DNA of 18,551 nucleotides from JAWXUE01 sp044432865 (GTDB lineage Bacteria; Bacillota_I; Bacilli_A; Acholeplasmatales; Anaeroplasmataceae), in contig JAWXUF010000021.1 in assembly GCA_044432865.1 (NCBI GenBank), forward strand, positions 1 through 18,551, in the 5' to 3' direction. This document shows, in pieces, positions 1 to 7,168 of the stretch (position 1 is its first letter; each line of letters starts with the position of its first letter). The notes below the pieces were generated by a model. The model ran no database searches, was not told the DNA's origin, and was given only the letters and a program-made list of their open reading frames with translations. The translations under genes and the position numbers were made by a program.

Positions 1-38
1 CATAATAATGCTCCTGCTAATAATAATAATTTTTTCAT
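1..38 (-). CDS. N-terminus of a probable lipoprotein (cut by window edge)
   Basis: Only 12 complete codons are visible. They read MKKLLLLAGALL, a positively charged n-region followed by a hydrophobic h-region, as in the other two MKKLLLL lipoproteins of this window. The lipobox cysteine itself is not reached; the last visible bases TG could begin Cys or Trp. A good Shine-Dalgarno (AAAGGAGAG) lies 7 bases before the ATG. The gene sits directly downstream of a lysine riboswitch and its terminator, so a lysine-related role, for example the binding protein of a lysine ABC transporter, is an inference from context only. Confidence 0.6.
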   Translation of the reverse strand, partial: MKKLLLLAGALL

Positions 39-65
39 TTTAAAACTCTCCTTTATTTTCTTTTT

Positions 66-100
66 CTAAAAATAAAAACAGGCACATAAAGTGCGCCTGT
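66..100 (-). terminator. Riboswitch-controlled intrinsic terminator
   Basis: On the minus strand a hairpin ACAGGCGCAC/GTGCCTGT (loop TTTAT, two-base bulge) is followed by TTTTTATTTTT. It lies between the lysine aptamer and the lipoprotein start, the expected place for transcription attenuation. Its 5' arm repeats the GGCGC of the aptamer's 3' strand, so the GTGCC arm can pair with either copy. Confidence 0.8.
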
Positions 101-117
101 AAAAGTTTTAACTAGTT

Positions 118-290
118 TACAAATAGCGCCTCTACTTAATTTAAGTAGGAGTGTTATAGATATTCTCTATAACCCCAAGAACTAAATTTACCAATTTAAT
201 TCTTTCGGCAATGATTACCTTTCGATCATTTCATAGGATGTCTCCTCCATGATTTACTATTTTACATTGCTACCTCTGTTTTTATTTTGT
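118..290 (-). promoter_or_regulatory. Lysine riboswitch (L-box)
   Basis: Read on the minus strand, the leader carries the conserved L-box blocks in order: AGAGGTAGC, GGAGGAGACATCCTATGA, GAAAGGTAATCATTGCCGAAAG, then CTTGGGGTTATAG-AGAATAT-CTATAAC and finally GTAGAGGCGC. These match by eye the remembered lysC and asd lysine riboswitch cores, including the GCCGAAG segment and the GGGG...GAAUA...AC helix. A terminator and a lipoprotein start follow. In this class lysine binding normally favours termination, so the downstream gene is expected to be expressed when lysine is scarce. Confidence 0.88.
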
Positions 291-294
291 CATT

Positions 295-323
295 ATTTTA
301 TAACATATTTCTTAGTTTGTAAA
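295..323 (-). promoter_or_regulatory. Promoter of the lysine riboswitch transcript
   Basis: A minus-strand -35 TTTACA (318-323) is followed after 17 bases by TAAAAT (295-300); an overlapping TATAAA gives a 15-base spacer. This places the start near 288-290, just before the aptamer. Confidence 0.5.
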
Positions 324-356
324 TACATTGTGTGAAATTTTTTATGAAAATGTTTT

Positions 357-1298
357 CTATAGATAAATGTTTTCTGATAATGAATATGATATGTATATCT
401 CATGTTTAGTTACTTTAAAATAGTTTTCGTAATTTTCTATTATATTGTTTTCGGAAATAATTTCTACATATTCTACATTATCATTTTCTAATAATACAAA
501 ACAATTATTCATACAAGACTTTCCAATCAATTTATAAAACTTACCATTACTATATACTTTAAATCCACTACAATTTCGTATTAAACCATCTGCATATCCA
601 ATATCTAACACTCCAACTATTATGTCTTCATTAGCTTTGTATGAATAGTCATACCCAACATATTCTCCTTTTTTAACATAATTATAGTGTACTATGTTTG
701 CTGTAATCTTTAATGCATCTTTATATATTAATTCACCTATTCTTCTACAATTACCAAATTCCATATTTTGATGCGATGATGAAAAATAATGTATATCTAA
801 ATTTAGATTATCTATTATTAATTTACTTATTTTTTCCACTTGATTTTGAATGTGTACTATTTCTTTTGTTGCATTATGTGAATATATCCCAGTTAAATTC
901 TTTGTAATTAGTTCTCTATTTATTTCTTTTAAACCATATCTATTCATTCCCGAATTTATTGCTATTTGATATTTAATACCTGTATATTCTATATACTTAA
1001 AATCAAGTAATTTATTTATAGAAACTTGAACTTTATACTTCTTATATAAAGGTATTAAATCATAATTAAATGGCGTTATTAAGAGAATTTCCGCATTTAT
1101 TATTTTCTTTCTTATTGTAATTGCATCTTCAATATTTATTACACAAAATTTATATAAATTAGTTTTTTTAATAAGTTTTAAAATAGTTATTAAACCAAAC
1201 CCATATGCATCACTTTTTAATACTAAATAGTTAGTATTATTTATTTTAGATAAATTGTATTTAATTGTTTCTAATAATACTTGTTTGATAATAATCAC
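357..1298 (-). CDS. alr: Alanine racemase-like PLP enzyme (fold type III), divergent
   Basis: Probable alanine racemase, interconverting L- and D-alanine for peptidoglycan, with PLP on a lysine. Visible family blocks are KSDAYGFG (PLP lysine about residue 28), INSGMNRYG (115-123), RIGELIY (186-192), GEYVGY, and GYADG (234-238, with the catalytic-base tyrosine). At 313 residues it is shorter than the usual 360-390. Two family residues look replaced: by eye Asn201 occupies the place of the Arg that contacts the pyridine nitrogen, and the usual MD pair is MN (263-264). Another substrate is therefore possible. It stands alone between the tyrS terminator and the lysine riboswitch. The start is uncertain: GTG at 1298 lies inside AGGTGATTA only 8 bases after a TATAAT box, suggesting a leaderless message; the alternative is a non-AUG start at ATT/ATC 6-9 bases further on. 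Confidence 0.8.
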   Translation of the reverse strand: MIIIKQVLLETIKYNLSKINNTNYLVLKSDAYGFGLITILKLIKKTNLYKFCVINIEDAITIRKKIINAEILLITPFNYDLIPLYKKYKVQVSINKLLDFKYIEYTGIKYQIAINSGMNRYGLKEINRELITKNLTGIYSHNATKEIVHIQNQVEKISKLIIDNLNLDIHYFSSSHQNMEFGNCRRIGELIYKDALKITANIVHYNYVKKGEYVGYDYSYKANEDIIVGVLDIGYADGLIRNCSGFKVYSNGKFYKLIGKSCMNNCFVLLENDNVEYVEIISENNIIENYENYFKVTKHEIYISYSLSENIYL

Positions 1299-1306
1299 CT
1301 ATATTT

Positions 1307-1334
1307 ATTATATGCATAAATAATATAAAAAGTC
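1307..1334 (-). promoter_or_regulatory. alr promoter
   Basis: TATAAT (1307-1312) with a possible weak -35 about 17 bases upstream. Only 8 bases separate the -10 box from the GTG. The 18-base block 1307-1324 recurs with one change in front of murC (5174-5191). Confidence 0.5.
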
Positions 1335-1344
1335 ATATAAGTTA

Positions 1345-1380
1345 AATAAAAATAAAAAGCCATGAAATTAATCATGGCTT
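1345..1380 (-). terminator. tyrS terminator
   Basis: Perfect 9-base stem AAGCCATGA/TCATGGCTT with loop TTAATT, followed by TTTTTATTTTTATTT on the minus strand. It begins 5 bases after the tyrS stop codon. Confidence 0.92.
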
Positions 1381-1385
1381 AATAA

Positions 1386-2627
1386 TTAAAATTGTAACAT
1401 TGCGTATTTTTTCTTACCACGTCTAATTACAATATATTTATTTTCAATTGCTAAATCTTTAGTTAATTCTAATTCTAAATTAGCTTCCTTATCTCCGTTA
1501 ATACTTACAGCACCACTTTCGATAAATTGTCTTGATTCTCTTTTTGATGATGCTAATTGCAATTCAATTAAAGCATCAACTAAATTAATACTATCACTTA
1601 CTGTAACTTTAAATAAATCTGAAAAACACTCTTCAATTTGTTTTGCAGTAAGAGCCTTTATATTTCCACTAAATAAAGCTTCAGATATGTTTAACGCCTC
1701 ATTTAAAGCTTCCTCTCCATGAATAAATGTAGTCATTTCTTTTGCTAGAGTTTTTTGTGCTAATCTTTCATGTGGAGCTTTATTAAATTCTTCTTCTATT
1801 TTAGCTATCTCTTCTAAAGATAAGAATGTAAATTGTTTTAATCTTTTAATCACTTCACTATCAGCTGTATTAATCCAGAACTGATAAAACTCATATGCTG
1901 AAGTTTTGTTTCTATCTAACCAAACTGCTCCACCTTCAGTTTTACCGAATTTAGTACCATCTGATTTAGTAATTAAAGGAATAGTATATCCATATACTTT
2001 TGCTTCATGACCTTCTCTTTTTCTTATTAATTCAATACCAGCAGTAATATTTCCCCATTGATCTTGTCCACCAATTTGTACTGTACAATTGTTATTTACA
2101 TATAAATGATGCCAGTCTAATGATTGTAGTATTTGATAAGAAAATTCAGTATATGAAATACCTGAATCTAATCTTGATTTAACAGTATCTTTGTTAATCA
2201 TATAATTAACATTGAAACATTTCCCATAATCTCTTAAGAAAGTTATTAAATCAATTTTATGCATCCAATCATAGTTATTTACCATGTTTTTAAATCCAAA
2301 GATTGATTTAACTTGGTTTGTTAAAGCATTAGCATTAGCTAATGTTTCTTCTAATGTTAACATTTTTCTTTCACCTTGTTGTTTAGGATCCCCAATTAAA
2401 CCTGTCCCACCACCAATTAATAAAATTGGATTATGTCCAAAATCTAAAAATCTTTTAGCTACTAAGAAAGTAACTAAATGTCCAACATGCATACTATCCC
2501 CTGTTGGGTCCATTCCTAAATATAATGATGCTTTATTTTTTTCTAAGTATTCTTCTATTGTAGCATCTGTTGTATCAAAGAATAATTCTCTTTGTTTTAA
2601 TTCTTCTATTAATGTTAATTTTTTCAT
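1386..2627 (-). CDS. tyrS: Tyrosyl-tRNA synthetase
   Basis: Class Ic aminoacyl-tRNA synthetase that charges tRNA-Tyr in the cytoplasm. The HIGH-type motif is HVGH (residues 47-50, in PTGDSMHVGHL), the KMSKS-type motif is KFGKT in KSDGTKFGKTEGGAVW (about 225-240), and QIGGQDQWGN is the tyrosine/ATP-site signature. A C-terminal S4-like RNA-binding domain covers about 345-413 (SSKRESRQFIESGAVSING). At 413 residues it has the normal length. The reading frame is open further upstream, but the ATG at 2627 is the start: it follows AGAGGAAAAT and gives the family N-terminus, whereas the longer frame would translate the T-box terminator. It is monocistronic, with a T-box in front and an intrinsic terminator behind. 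Confidence 0.97.
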   Translation of the reverse strand: MKKLTLIEELKQRELFFDTTDATIEEYLEKNKASLYLGMDPTGDSMHVGHLVTFLVAKRFLDFGHNPILLIGGGTGLIGDPKQQGERKMLTLEETLANANALTNQVKSIFGFKNMVNNYDWMHKIDLITFLRDYGKCFNVNYMINKDTVKSRLDSGISYTEFSYQILQSLDWHHLYVNNNCTVQIGGQDQWGNITAGIELIRKREGHEAKVYGYTIPLITKSDGTKFGKTEGGAVWLDRNKTSAYEFYQFWINTADSEVIKRLKQFTFLSLEEIAKIEEEFNKAPHERLAQKTLAKEMTTFIHGEEALNEALNISEALFSGNIKALTAKQIEECFSDLFKVTVSDSINLVDALIELQLASSKRESRQFIESGAVSINGDKEANLELELTKDLAIENKYIVIRRGKKKYAMLQF

Positions 2628-2654
2628 TTTATTTTCCTCTTTTCTATATTTAAC

Positions 2655-2835
2655 GAAAAAAGTCCCTAGAAATCTAAGGACGAATAATCGCGGTACCACC
2701 TTAGTTCTAGAAACTCTAGCTCTTTATTCTCTTAACGCGAGTAACGTTTGTACTTTTCATACAAATGTCTATTAGATGTATTCATTTAAAAGTATATCTT
2801 AATTTTCACCAGCCATTAAGTCTCTGTAAAATACT
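2655..2835 (-). promoter_or_regulatory. T-box riboswitch, tyrosine specifier
   Basis: The minus-strand leader has the invariant T-box AAGGTGGTACCGCG (2689-2702). Stem I is closed by GTATTTT with AAAAGTAC and contains GGCTGGTGAAAA. The specifier-loop segment GAATACATC contains the codon UAC (2778-2780), which is Tyr. The terminator GTCCTTAGA/TCTAGGGAC with TTTTTT occupies 2655-2681; its 5' arm includes the TCCTT that pairs with AAGG in the antiterminator. Uncharged tRNA-Tyr should allow read-through into tyrS. Confidence 0.95.
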
Positions 2836-2863
2836 TTTTAAATTACTATTTCTAAATAATTGA

Positions 2864-3853
2864 CTATTTCATTGATTCTCTATAAATTACTTTATGAGGC
2901 ATTACAACTTTATTATCTTCTACTTCTTCATTTCCCATGTATTTTGTTAATAATCTCATCGCTACTGCTCCAATAGCATAAACAGGATTATCTACACAAG
3001 TCATTGTTGGTCTAGATAATTTTGCATATTTTGTATTCTGGAACCCAGCAACCATAACATCTTCAGGAATTTTTTTCCCAATGTTTCTAGCAGCATTAAT
3101 AAACGCAACACCAATACTATCTCTTACTGCAATCGCAGCATCAACAGGATTTTCATTAAAGAATGTTTCAAAATGTTTTGTACAAACATCTAAATCTCCA
3201 CTTGTTCTAAGTATTTTAGGTTCTAAACTAGCTTCTTGCATTGCTTTAGTATAACCTATTTCCTTTTGAGTATTTGTCGTATAATTTGTTAATGTAGAAA
3301 CTAAATAAATATTTTTTCTATTTTTTTCTATTAATTCTTTAGTAATATCATATGATGCTTGAACATAATCAATATACACTGAAGGATAATCATTTTCATA
3401 TACTACATTACTTAATACAACAGGAATATTTGAATCTTCTAAACATTCATATACTTCTGTCATTTCTTCATTTGATAACTCATCATTTAATATTAATACA
3501 CCATCAACTTGTTCTGCTGCTACAGTCCTAGCAACTTCATTTGAAGGTAAACCATCCATAGGATAAATTTTTATTGAATAATTATATTGATTTGCTATAT
3601 CCATTATCCCACCAATTGTTTGAGATACAGACGCTCTTGTTATATCAGATACCATAATAGCAACTGTAGTTGTTTTACGACTTGCAAGACCCCTAGCAAT
3701 AGCGTTAGGTTTATACCCTAACTCTTTAATTACAGCTAGAACTCTATCTCTTGTTTCTTTATTTACCTTTTCAGGATTATTTAAAACTCTTGAAACTGTT
3801 GCTAAAGATACCCTAGCAGCACCACTAACATCATATATTGTCGCTTTTGCCAT
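2864..3853 (-). CDS. ccpA: LacI/GalR-family regulator, catabolite control protein A
   Basis: DNA-binding regulator expected to mediate carbon catabolite control with Ser-phosphorylated HPr as co-repressor. The N-terminal helix-turn-helix (about 4-25: TIYDV...VSLATVSRVLN) is followed by the hinge block IARGLASRKTTTV (about 53-65), which closely resembles Bacillus CcpA. A periplasmic-binding-protein-like sensor domain fills the rest (GYTKAMQEA, DAAIAVRDSIGVAF, VAGFQNT, RPTMTCVD). The length of 329 residues is typical. Compared with family members the HTH reads DVSGAARVS rather than DVAREAGVS, a small deviation. It sits between murC and tyrS, as in Bacillus, which supports CcpA over a sugar-specific repressor. 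The start ATG follows AGGTAGGTGAG. Confidence 0.85.
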   Translation of the reverse strand: MAKATIYDVSGAARVSLATVSRVLNNPEKVNKETRDRVLAVIKELGYKPNAIARGLASRKTTTVAIMVSDITRASVSQTIGGIMDIANQYNYSIKIYPMDGLPSNEVARTVAAEQVDGVLILNDELSNEEMTEVYECLEDSNIPVVLSNVVYENDYPSVYIDYVQASYDITKELIEKNRKNIYLVSTLTNYTTNTQKEIGYTKAMQEASLEPKILRTSGDLDVCTKHFETFFNENPVDAAIAVRDSIGVAFINAARNIGKKIPEDVMVAGFQNTKYAKLSRPTMTCVDNPVYAIGAVAMRLLTKYMGNEEVEDNKVVMPHKVIYRESMK

Positions 3854-3878
3854 AAATTACTCACCTACCTGTTGTTTT

Positions 3879-3906
3879 ATTATATCATATCTTATCATTT
3901 TTTCAA
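3879..3906 (-). promoter_or_regulatory. ccpA promoter
   Basis: TTGAAA (3901-3906), a 16-base spacer, and TATAAT (3879-3884) with an extended -10 TGA. The predicted leader is only about 20 bases. I found no convincing cre operator here. Confidence 0.8.
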
Positions 3907-3927
3907 TTAATTATACATTAAAATGTT

Positions 3928-5166
3928 TTATTTTATTTGATTAATTAAATTATTTACATCTCCAGCACCCATAAATACGTACACTTTCTTTTTAATACCT
4001 ATTTCTTCAAGTATTTTTTCATCAAATTTTTCAAATTTTGTTTTATTTAAGAGATTATTTTCTTCCCCAGTTTCTCTAACAGACGAGAATACATCAAGAA
4101 TATATACTTCATTTGCAATTGATAAAGATGTTATAAAATCATCTATAAATGAGTCTGTTCTTGAATATGTATGTGGTTGAAACAATACAACAACTTCGTA
4201 ATCATCATAATACTCTTTTAAATATTCTAATGTATTTTTTATTTCTGTTGGGTGGTGAGCATAATCATCAACAATAATAGAATTACCTTTTTTAGTTATT
4301 TCTTGTCTTCTACTTGGTAACGAAATAGTTTTTGATTTCTCTAATATGTACTCATCTGATGAATCAATTAACTTTGACAAAATGAATGCCCCAACGTAAT
4401 TATATATATTATGTTTTGCTAATATCGGTAGTATTATTTCTTCTTTATTTCCATAAAAATAGATTGTTAATACAATATTACTTTTAAATTGTTTATATAA
4501 AAATTTAATATCATTATAATTTTTCATTCCAAATCTTATTTTATTAAAATGTTTTATTTTTAAACAATTAGTACAATCTCCATTTACAACTAATACTTCG
4601 CTATTATTTGCGCATCTTTGAAATGACATGATTACTTCATTAATATTATTAAAGAAATCAGGATGATCATACTCAATATTATTTATCAATAATATTTTAT
4701 TTGTATAATTTAAAAAATGATTTTTATATTCGCATGCTTCTAATATTAAATAAGATGCATTTTTATTTCCTTTACCATTTCCATCTCCAGATAAGACATT
4801 TGCTTCTTTGTTTGTTATTTGAGATAAAAAAGATGTAGTTGTTGTTTTACCATGAGTTCCTGAAATAGCTATTTTTTCCATTTTAAAGAATGTTTCTATA
4901 AATATTGTATAATCTACACAGTTATTAACTAAACCTCTTATTTCATGTGTTTTATAAGCATTTCCAATTATATAAATATAATCATTATCAATCAAAATAC
5001 TATCAAATGAATCTATTATAATTTCATTATTTATTTTTTTATCTGTAAAAAAAACTTTATTAAAATCACAACCACGAACTTCATGTCCTAAATCAAATAA
5101 AATATTTGATAATGAAGCCATACCAGCACCTTTTATTCCAACTAAATAATATTTCAAAGTAATCAC
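3928..5166 (-). CDS. murC: UDP-N-acetylmuramate--L-alanine ligase
   Basis: Cytoplasmic Mur ligase that adds L-alanine to UDP-MurNAc at the expense of ATP, the first peptide step of peptidoglycan synthesis. Visible are the N-terminal Rossmann segment YYLVGIKGAGMASL, the ATP loop SGTHGKTTTT (about 102-111), NNIEYDHPDFF, and the MurC-type C-terminal blocks DDYAHHPTEI and FQPHTYSRT. At about 410 residues it is somewhat shorter than the usual 430-450. The start is ambiguous. GTG at 5166 lies 7 bases after a TATAAT and would make a leaderless message; TTG at 5157 would use AGGTGA as Shine-Dalgarno and give the family-like beginning MKYYLVGIKGAGM. The UGC/UGU-coded cysteines and remaining active-site blocks show no breaks. 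Confidence 0.94.
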   Translation of the reverse strand: MITLKYYLVGIKGAGMASLSNILFDLGHEVRGCDFNKVFFTDKKINNEIIIDSFDSILIDNDYIYIIGNAYKTHEIRGLVNNCVDYTIFIETFFKMEKIAISGTHGKTTTTSFLSQITNKEANVLSGDGNGKGNKNASYLILEACEYKNHFLNYTNKILLINNIEYDHPDFFNNINEVIMSFQRCANNSEVLVVNGDCTNCLKIKHFNKIRFGMKNYNDIKFLYKQFKSNIVLTIYFYGNKEEIILPILAKHNIYNYVGAFILSKLIDSSDEYILEKSKTISLPSRRQEITKKGNSIIVDDYAHHPTEIKNTLEYLKEYYDDYEVVVLFQPHTYSRTDSFIDDFITSLSIANEVYILDVFSSVRETGEENNLLNKTKFEKFDEKILEEIGIKKKVYVFMGAGDVNNLINQIK

Positions 5167-5173
5167 CTAAGTA

Positions 5174-5202
5174 ATTATATGTATAAATAATGAAATAAAT
5201 AA
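5174..5202 (-). promoter_or_regulatory. murC promoter
   Basis: TATAAT (5174-5179) with a poor -35 (TTATTT 17 bases upstream, or TTGTTA 20 bases upstream). The block 5174-5191 is almost identical to the one in front of alr. The -10 box is only 7 bases from the GTG. Confidence 0.5.
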
Positions 5203-5232
5203 CAAAAAAAGCCGAGAAATTAATCTCGACTT
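5201..5232 (-). terminator. rplS terminator
   Basis: Minus-strand stem AAGTCGAGA/TCTCGGCTT (one G-U pair), loop TTAATT, then TTTTTTT. It lies 12 bases after the rplS stop. Confidence 0.92.
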
Positions 5233-5243
5233 TCTTTATTTTA

Positions 5244-5600
5244 TTATCTTCTTTCTTTGATACGAGCTGCTTTAGCAGATAATGTTCTAATGTAGTGTAA
5301 TTTAGCTCTACGAACTTTACCTCTTCTAGTAACTTCTAAACGATCGATAATTGGTGAATGAACTGGGAATGTTCTTTCAACACCTAATCCGTAAGAAATT
5401 TTACGAACTGTAAATGTTTCAGATACTCCTCCACCTTGACGCTTAATTACTAAACCTTCGAATAACTGAACACGTTCGTTAGTTCCCTCGATGATTTTTA
5501 CGTATACTTTAACTGAATCCCCAGGTCTAAACGCAGGAACATCTTTTAAGTATTGTGCAGTAATTTCAGCAATTAATGCTTGACCTTTAGCTTTTGCCAT
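5244..5600 (-). CDS. rplS: 50S ribosomal protein bL19
   Basis: Large-subunit ribosomal protein near the 30S-50S interface. The blocks FRPGDSVKVYVKIIEG, RVQLFEGLVIKRQGGG, SETFTVRKISYGLGVERTF, and the basic tail RRGKVRRAKLHYIR are diagnostic. Length is 118 residues, normal for the family. Two in-frame ATGs exist, at 5606 and 5600. AGGAGG is 3 bases from the first and 9 from the second, so 5600 (MAKAKGQ) is preferred. In many Bacillota rplS follows rimM-trmD; here it is alone with its own promoter, leader and terminator, while rimM-trmD lies 3.9 kb upstream in another operon. Confidence 0.97.
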   Translation of the reverse strand: MAKAKGQALIAEITAQYLKDVPAFRPGDSVKVYVKIIEGTNERVQLFEGLVIKRQGGGVSETFTVRKISYGLGVERTFPVHSPIIDRLEVTRRGKVRRAKLHYIRTLSAKAARIKERR

Positions 5601-5606
5601 AATCAT

Positions 5607-5676
5607 ATACCTCCTATATTATCTTCTAGAATTCTTAGTAAATATTAACCAGCGGAATAATATGCAGTTTTTCAAC
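5607..5676 (-). promoter_or_regulatory. Possible ribosomal-protein leader of rplS
   Basis: The roughly 70-base 5' UTR contains a hairpin AGTT-GAAA-AACT, then ATATTA-(TTCCGCTGGT)-TAATAT (5642-5663), a palindromic AGAATTCT, and AGGAGG. The position matches the L19 leaders known upstream of rplS in Firmicutes. I assign it by position and structure, not by a model match. Confidence 0.4.
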
Positions 5677-5682
5677 TCTTAT

Positions 5683-5711
5683 ATTATATCAAATGTTTAT
5701 TTATAAATCAA
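5683..5711 (-). promoter_or_regulatory. rplS promoter
   Basis: TTGATT (5706-5711), exactly 17 bases, TATAAT (5683-5688) with an extended -10 TGA. Confidence 0.85.
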
Positions 5712-5721
5712 TAGAATATAT

Positions 5722-7065
5722 TTAAAAAACTAAAGTATTTACTAAGAAATATATAATAAAGAATATCATTAATATATACATTATTATATTTACTTCTTTT
5801 GCTCTTTTTGATGCTATCATAGCTAAAGGATAAAATATAAATCCAATTGCTAATCCTGTTGCTATAGAATAAGTTAATGGCATTAGTAAAATAACTAGAA
5901 ATGCTGTTATTGCTACTACATTATCTTTCCAATCTATTTCTCCTAATTGTTTTGCCATTAGTATCCCAACAAATATTAGCGCCCCAGCAGTACAGAACCC
6001 TTGTACCATAGCAAAGAATGGTGATAAAAATAACGCTAAACAAAATAATAATGCTGTTACTACGTTAGCTAGTCCCGTTTTAGCACCTGCTTCTATTCCT
6101 GATAATGATTCAATATATGCTGTTGTTGATGAAGTACCAACTAATGCACCTACTACTGTTGAAGCAGCATCAACTACTAGTGCTTTTTCACCATTTAGTA
6201 TTTCGCCTTCTTCATTTAATAAACCTGCTTGATGTCCAACTGATACAATTGTACCTGTTGTATCAAAGAAATCTACAAATAGTAAACTAAATACTACAGC
6301 AACAAAACGTAAATCCCACACTCCTTCACCAAATCCATCAAATAATTCAAATAATGGTGGAGCAGAAGGCATTGATGCAAATCCATTCCATTCTATTTGT
6401 CCAAAAATAAGTCCAAGTATTGTAGTTGATACTATACCTATTAAAATAGATCCTGGAACTTTAAGTATATATAATACTATTGTTATTAATAACCCAGCAA
6501 TTGCTAGTAAAACAGTTGGTGAAGTTAAATCACCTAATGCTGATACTGTTGATTCATTAAATACAATTAATCCAGATCCTTGTAACCCAACATATGCAAT
6601 AAATAATCCAATTCCTGCACCAACTGCTAGTTTTAAATCTTTAGGTATTGCTTTAATTACTTTTTTTCTTATTCCTGTTAATGATAATATTAAGAATAAT
6701 ATCCCAGATATTAATACTCCAATTAATGCTTGTTGCCATGAATATCCTAATCCAAATATTACTGTGTAAGTAAAGAAAGCATTTAAACCCATACCAGGAG
6801 CTAATGCTATAGGTAAATTAGCAAGTAATCCCATTACTAATGTACCAAAAATCGCAGCTATTGCTGTTGCAGTAAATACAGCACCAAAATCCATTCCACC
6901 AGCACTTAACATACTAGGATTAACTCCAAGTATATATGCCATTGCTAAAAATGTTGTTAATCCCCCAACAACTTCTTTTGAAAATGTAGTTCCTCTTTCT
7001 TTTACTTTGAAAAAACTTAATACTTTATCTAATAAAGATGTTTTTTCTTTTTTTACTTCTTCCAT
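5722..7065 (-). CDS. NCS2/AzgA-family guanine/hypoxanthine permease
   Basis: Polytopic inner-membrane purine importer, probably driven by the proton gradient. At 447 residues it has the family length, with about a dozen hydrophobic segments. Characteristic AzgA-type blocks are GGLTTFLAMAYI (about 34-45), NPSMLS, ALAPGMGLNAFF (about 87-98), FFDTTGT followed by AGLLNEEGEI (about 266-290), and GTSSTTAYIES (about 313-323). The short charged N-terminus (EEVKKEKTS) precedes the first membrane segment. A guanine-class riboswitch with a terminator controls it, which fits guanine/hypoxanthine rather than uracil or xanthine as substrate and a PbuG/PbuO-like assignment. The ATG follows AGAGGGGAAATAAA. 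It has no partner gene in its transcript. Confidence 0.92.
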   Translation of the reverse strand: MEEVKKEKTSLLDKVLSFFKVKERGTTFSKEVVGGLTTFLAMAYILGVNPSMLSAGGMDFGAVFTATAIAAIFGTLVMGLLANLPIALAPGMGLNAFFTYTVIFGLGYSWQQALIGVLISGILFLILSLTGIRKKVIKAIPKDLKLAVGAGIGLFIAYVGLQGSGLIVFNESTVSALGDLTSPTVLLAIAGLLITIVLYILKVPGSILIGIVSTTILGLIFGQIEWNGFASMPSAPPLFELFDGFGEGVWDLRFVAVVFSLLFVDFFDTTGTIVSVGHQAGLLNEEGEILNGEKALVVDAASTVVGALVGTSSTTAYIESLSGIEAGAKTGLANVVTALLFCLALFLSPFFAMVQGFCTAGALIFVGILMAKQLGEIDWKDNVVAITAFLVILLMPLTYSIATGLAIGFIFYPLAMIASKRAKEVNIIMYILMIFFIIYFLVNTLVF

Positions 7066-7104
7066 TTTATTTCCCCTCTCTTATTTTTTAGAATTCATAG
7101 AAAA

Positions 7105-7134
7105 CAAAAAAGACTATAAAAACATATATAGTCT
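7105..7134 (-). terminator. Terminator of the guanine riboswitch
   Basis: AGACTATA/TATAGTCT (7127-7134 with 7111-7118) followed by TTTTTTGTTTT on the minus strand, 40 bases before the permease start. The AGACTAT of its 5' arm is repeated in the aptamer 3' strand (7174-7180). Confidence 0.85.
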
Positions 7135-7168
7135 ATCTATGAACAAAAATAAAAAAGGTATTATTTTT

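Noticed and set aside
713..907. Plus-strand open frame within alr
   Set aside because: It is a shadow of alr; the Leu/Tyr/Phe-rich translation is typical of antisense to AT-rich codons.
2284..2775. Open frame on the plus strand opposite the tyrS start and T-box
   Set aside because: It is antisense to conserved tyrS codons and the T-box, has no ribosome site, and its translation has no family resemblance.
2836..2880. Promoter for the tyrS T-box leader
   Set aside because: A promoter must exist between the ccpA end and 2835 unless ccpA is co-transcribed, but no -35/-10 pair (TAGTCA with TAATTT at 15 bases is the best) is good enough to claim.
6105..6290. Plus-strand open frame within the purine permease gene
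   Set aside because: The leucine-rich product is antisense to conserved membrane segments and has no start signals.
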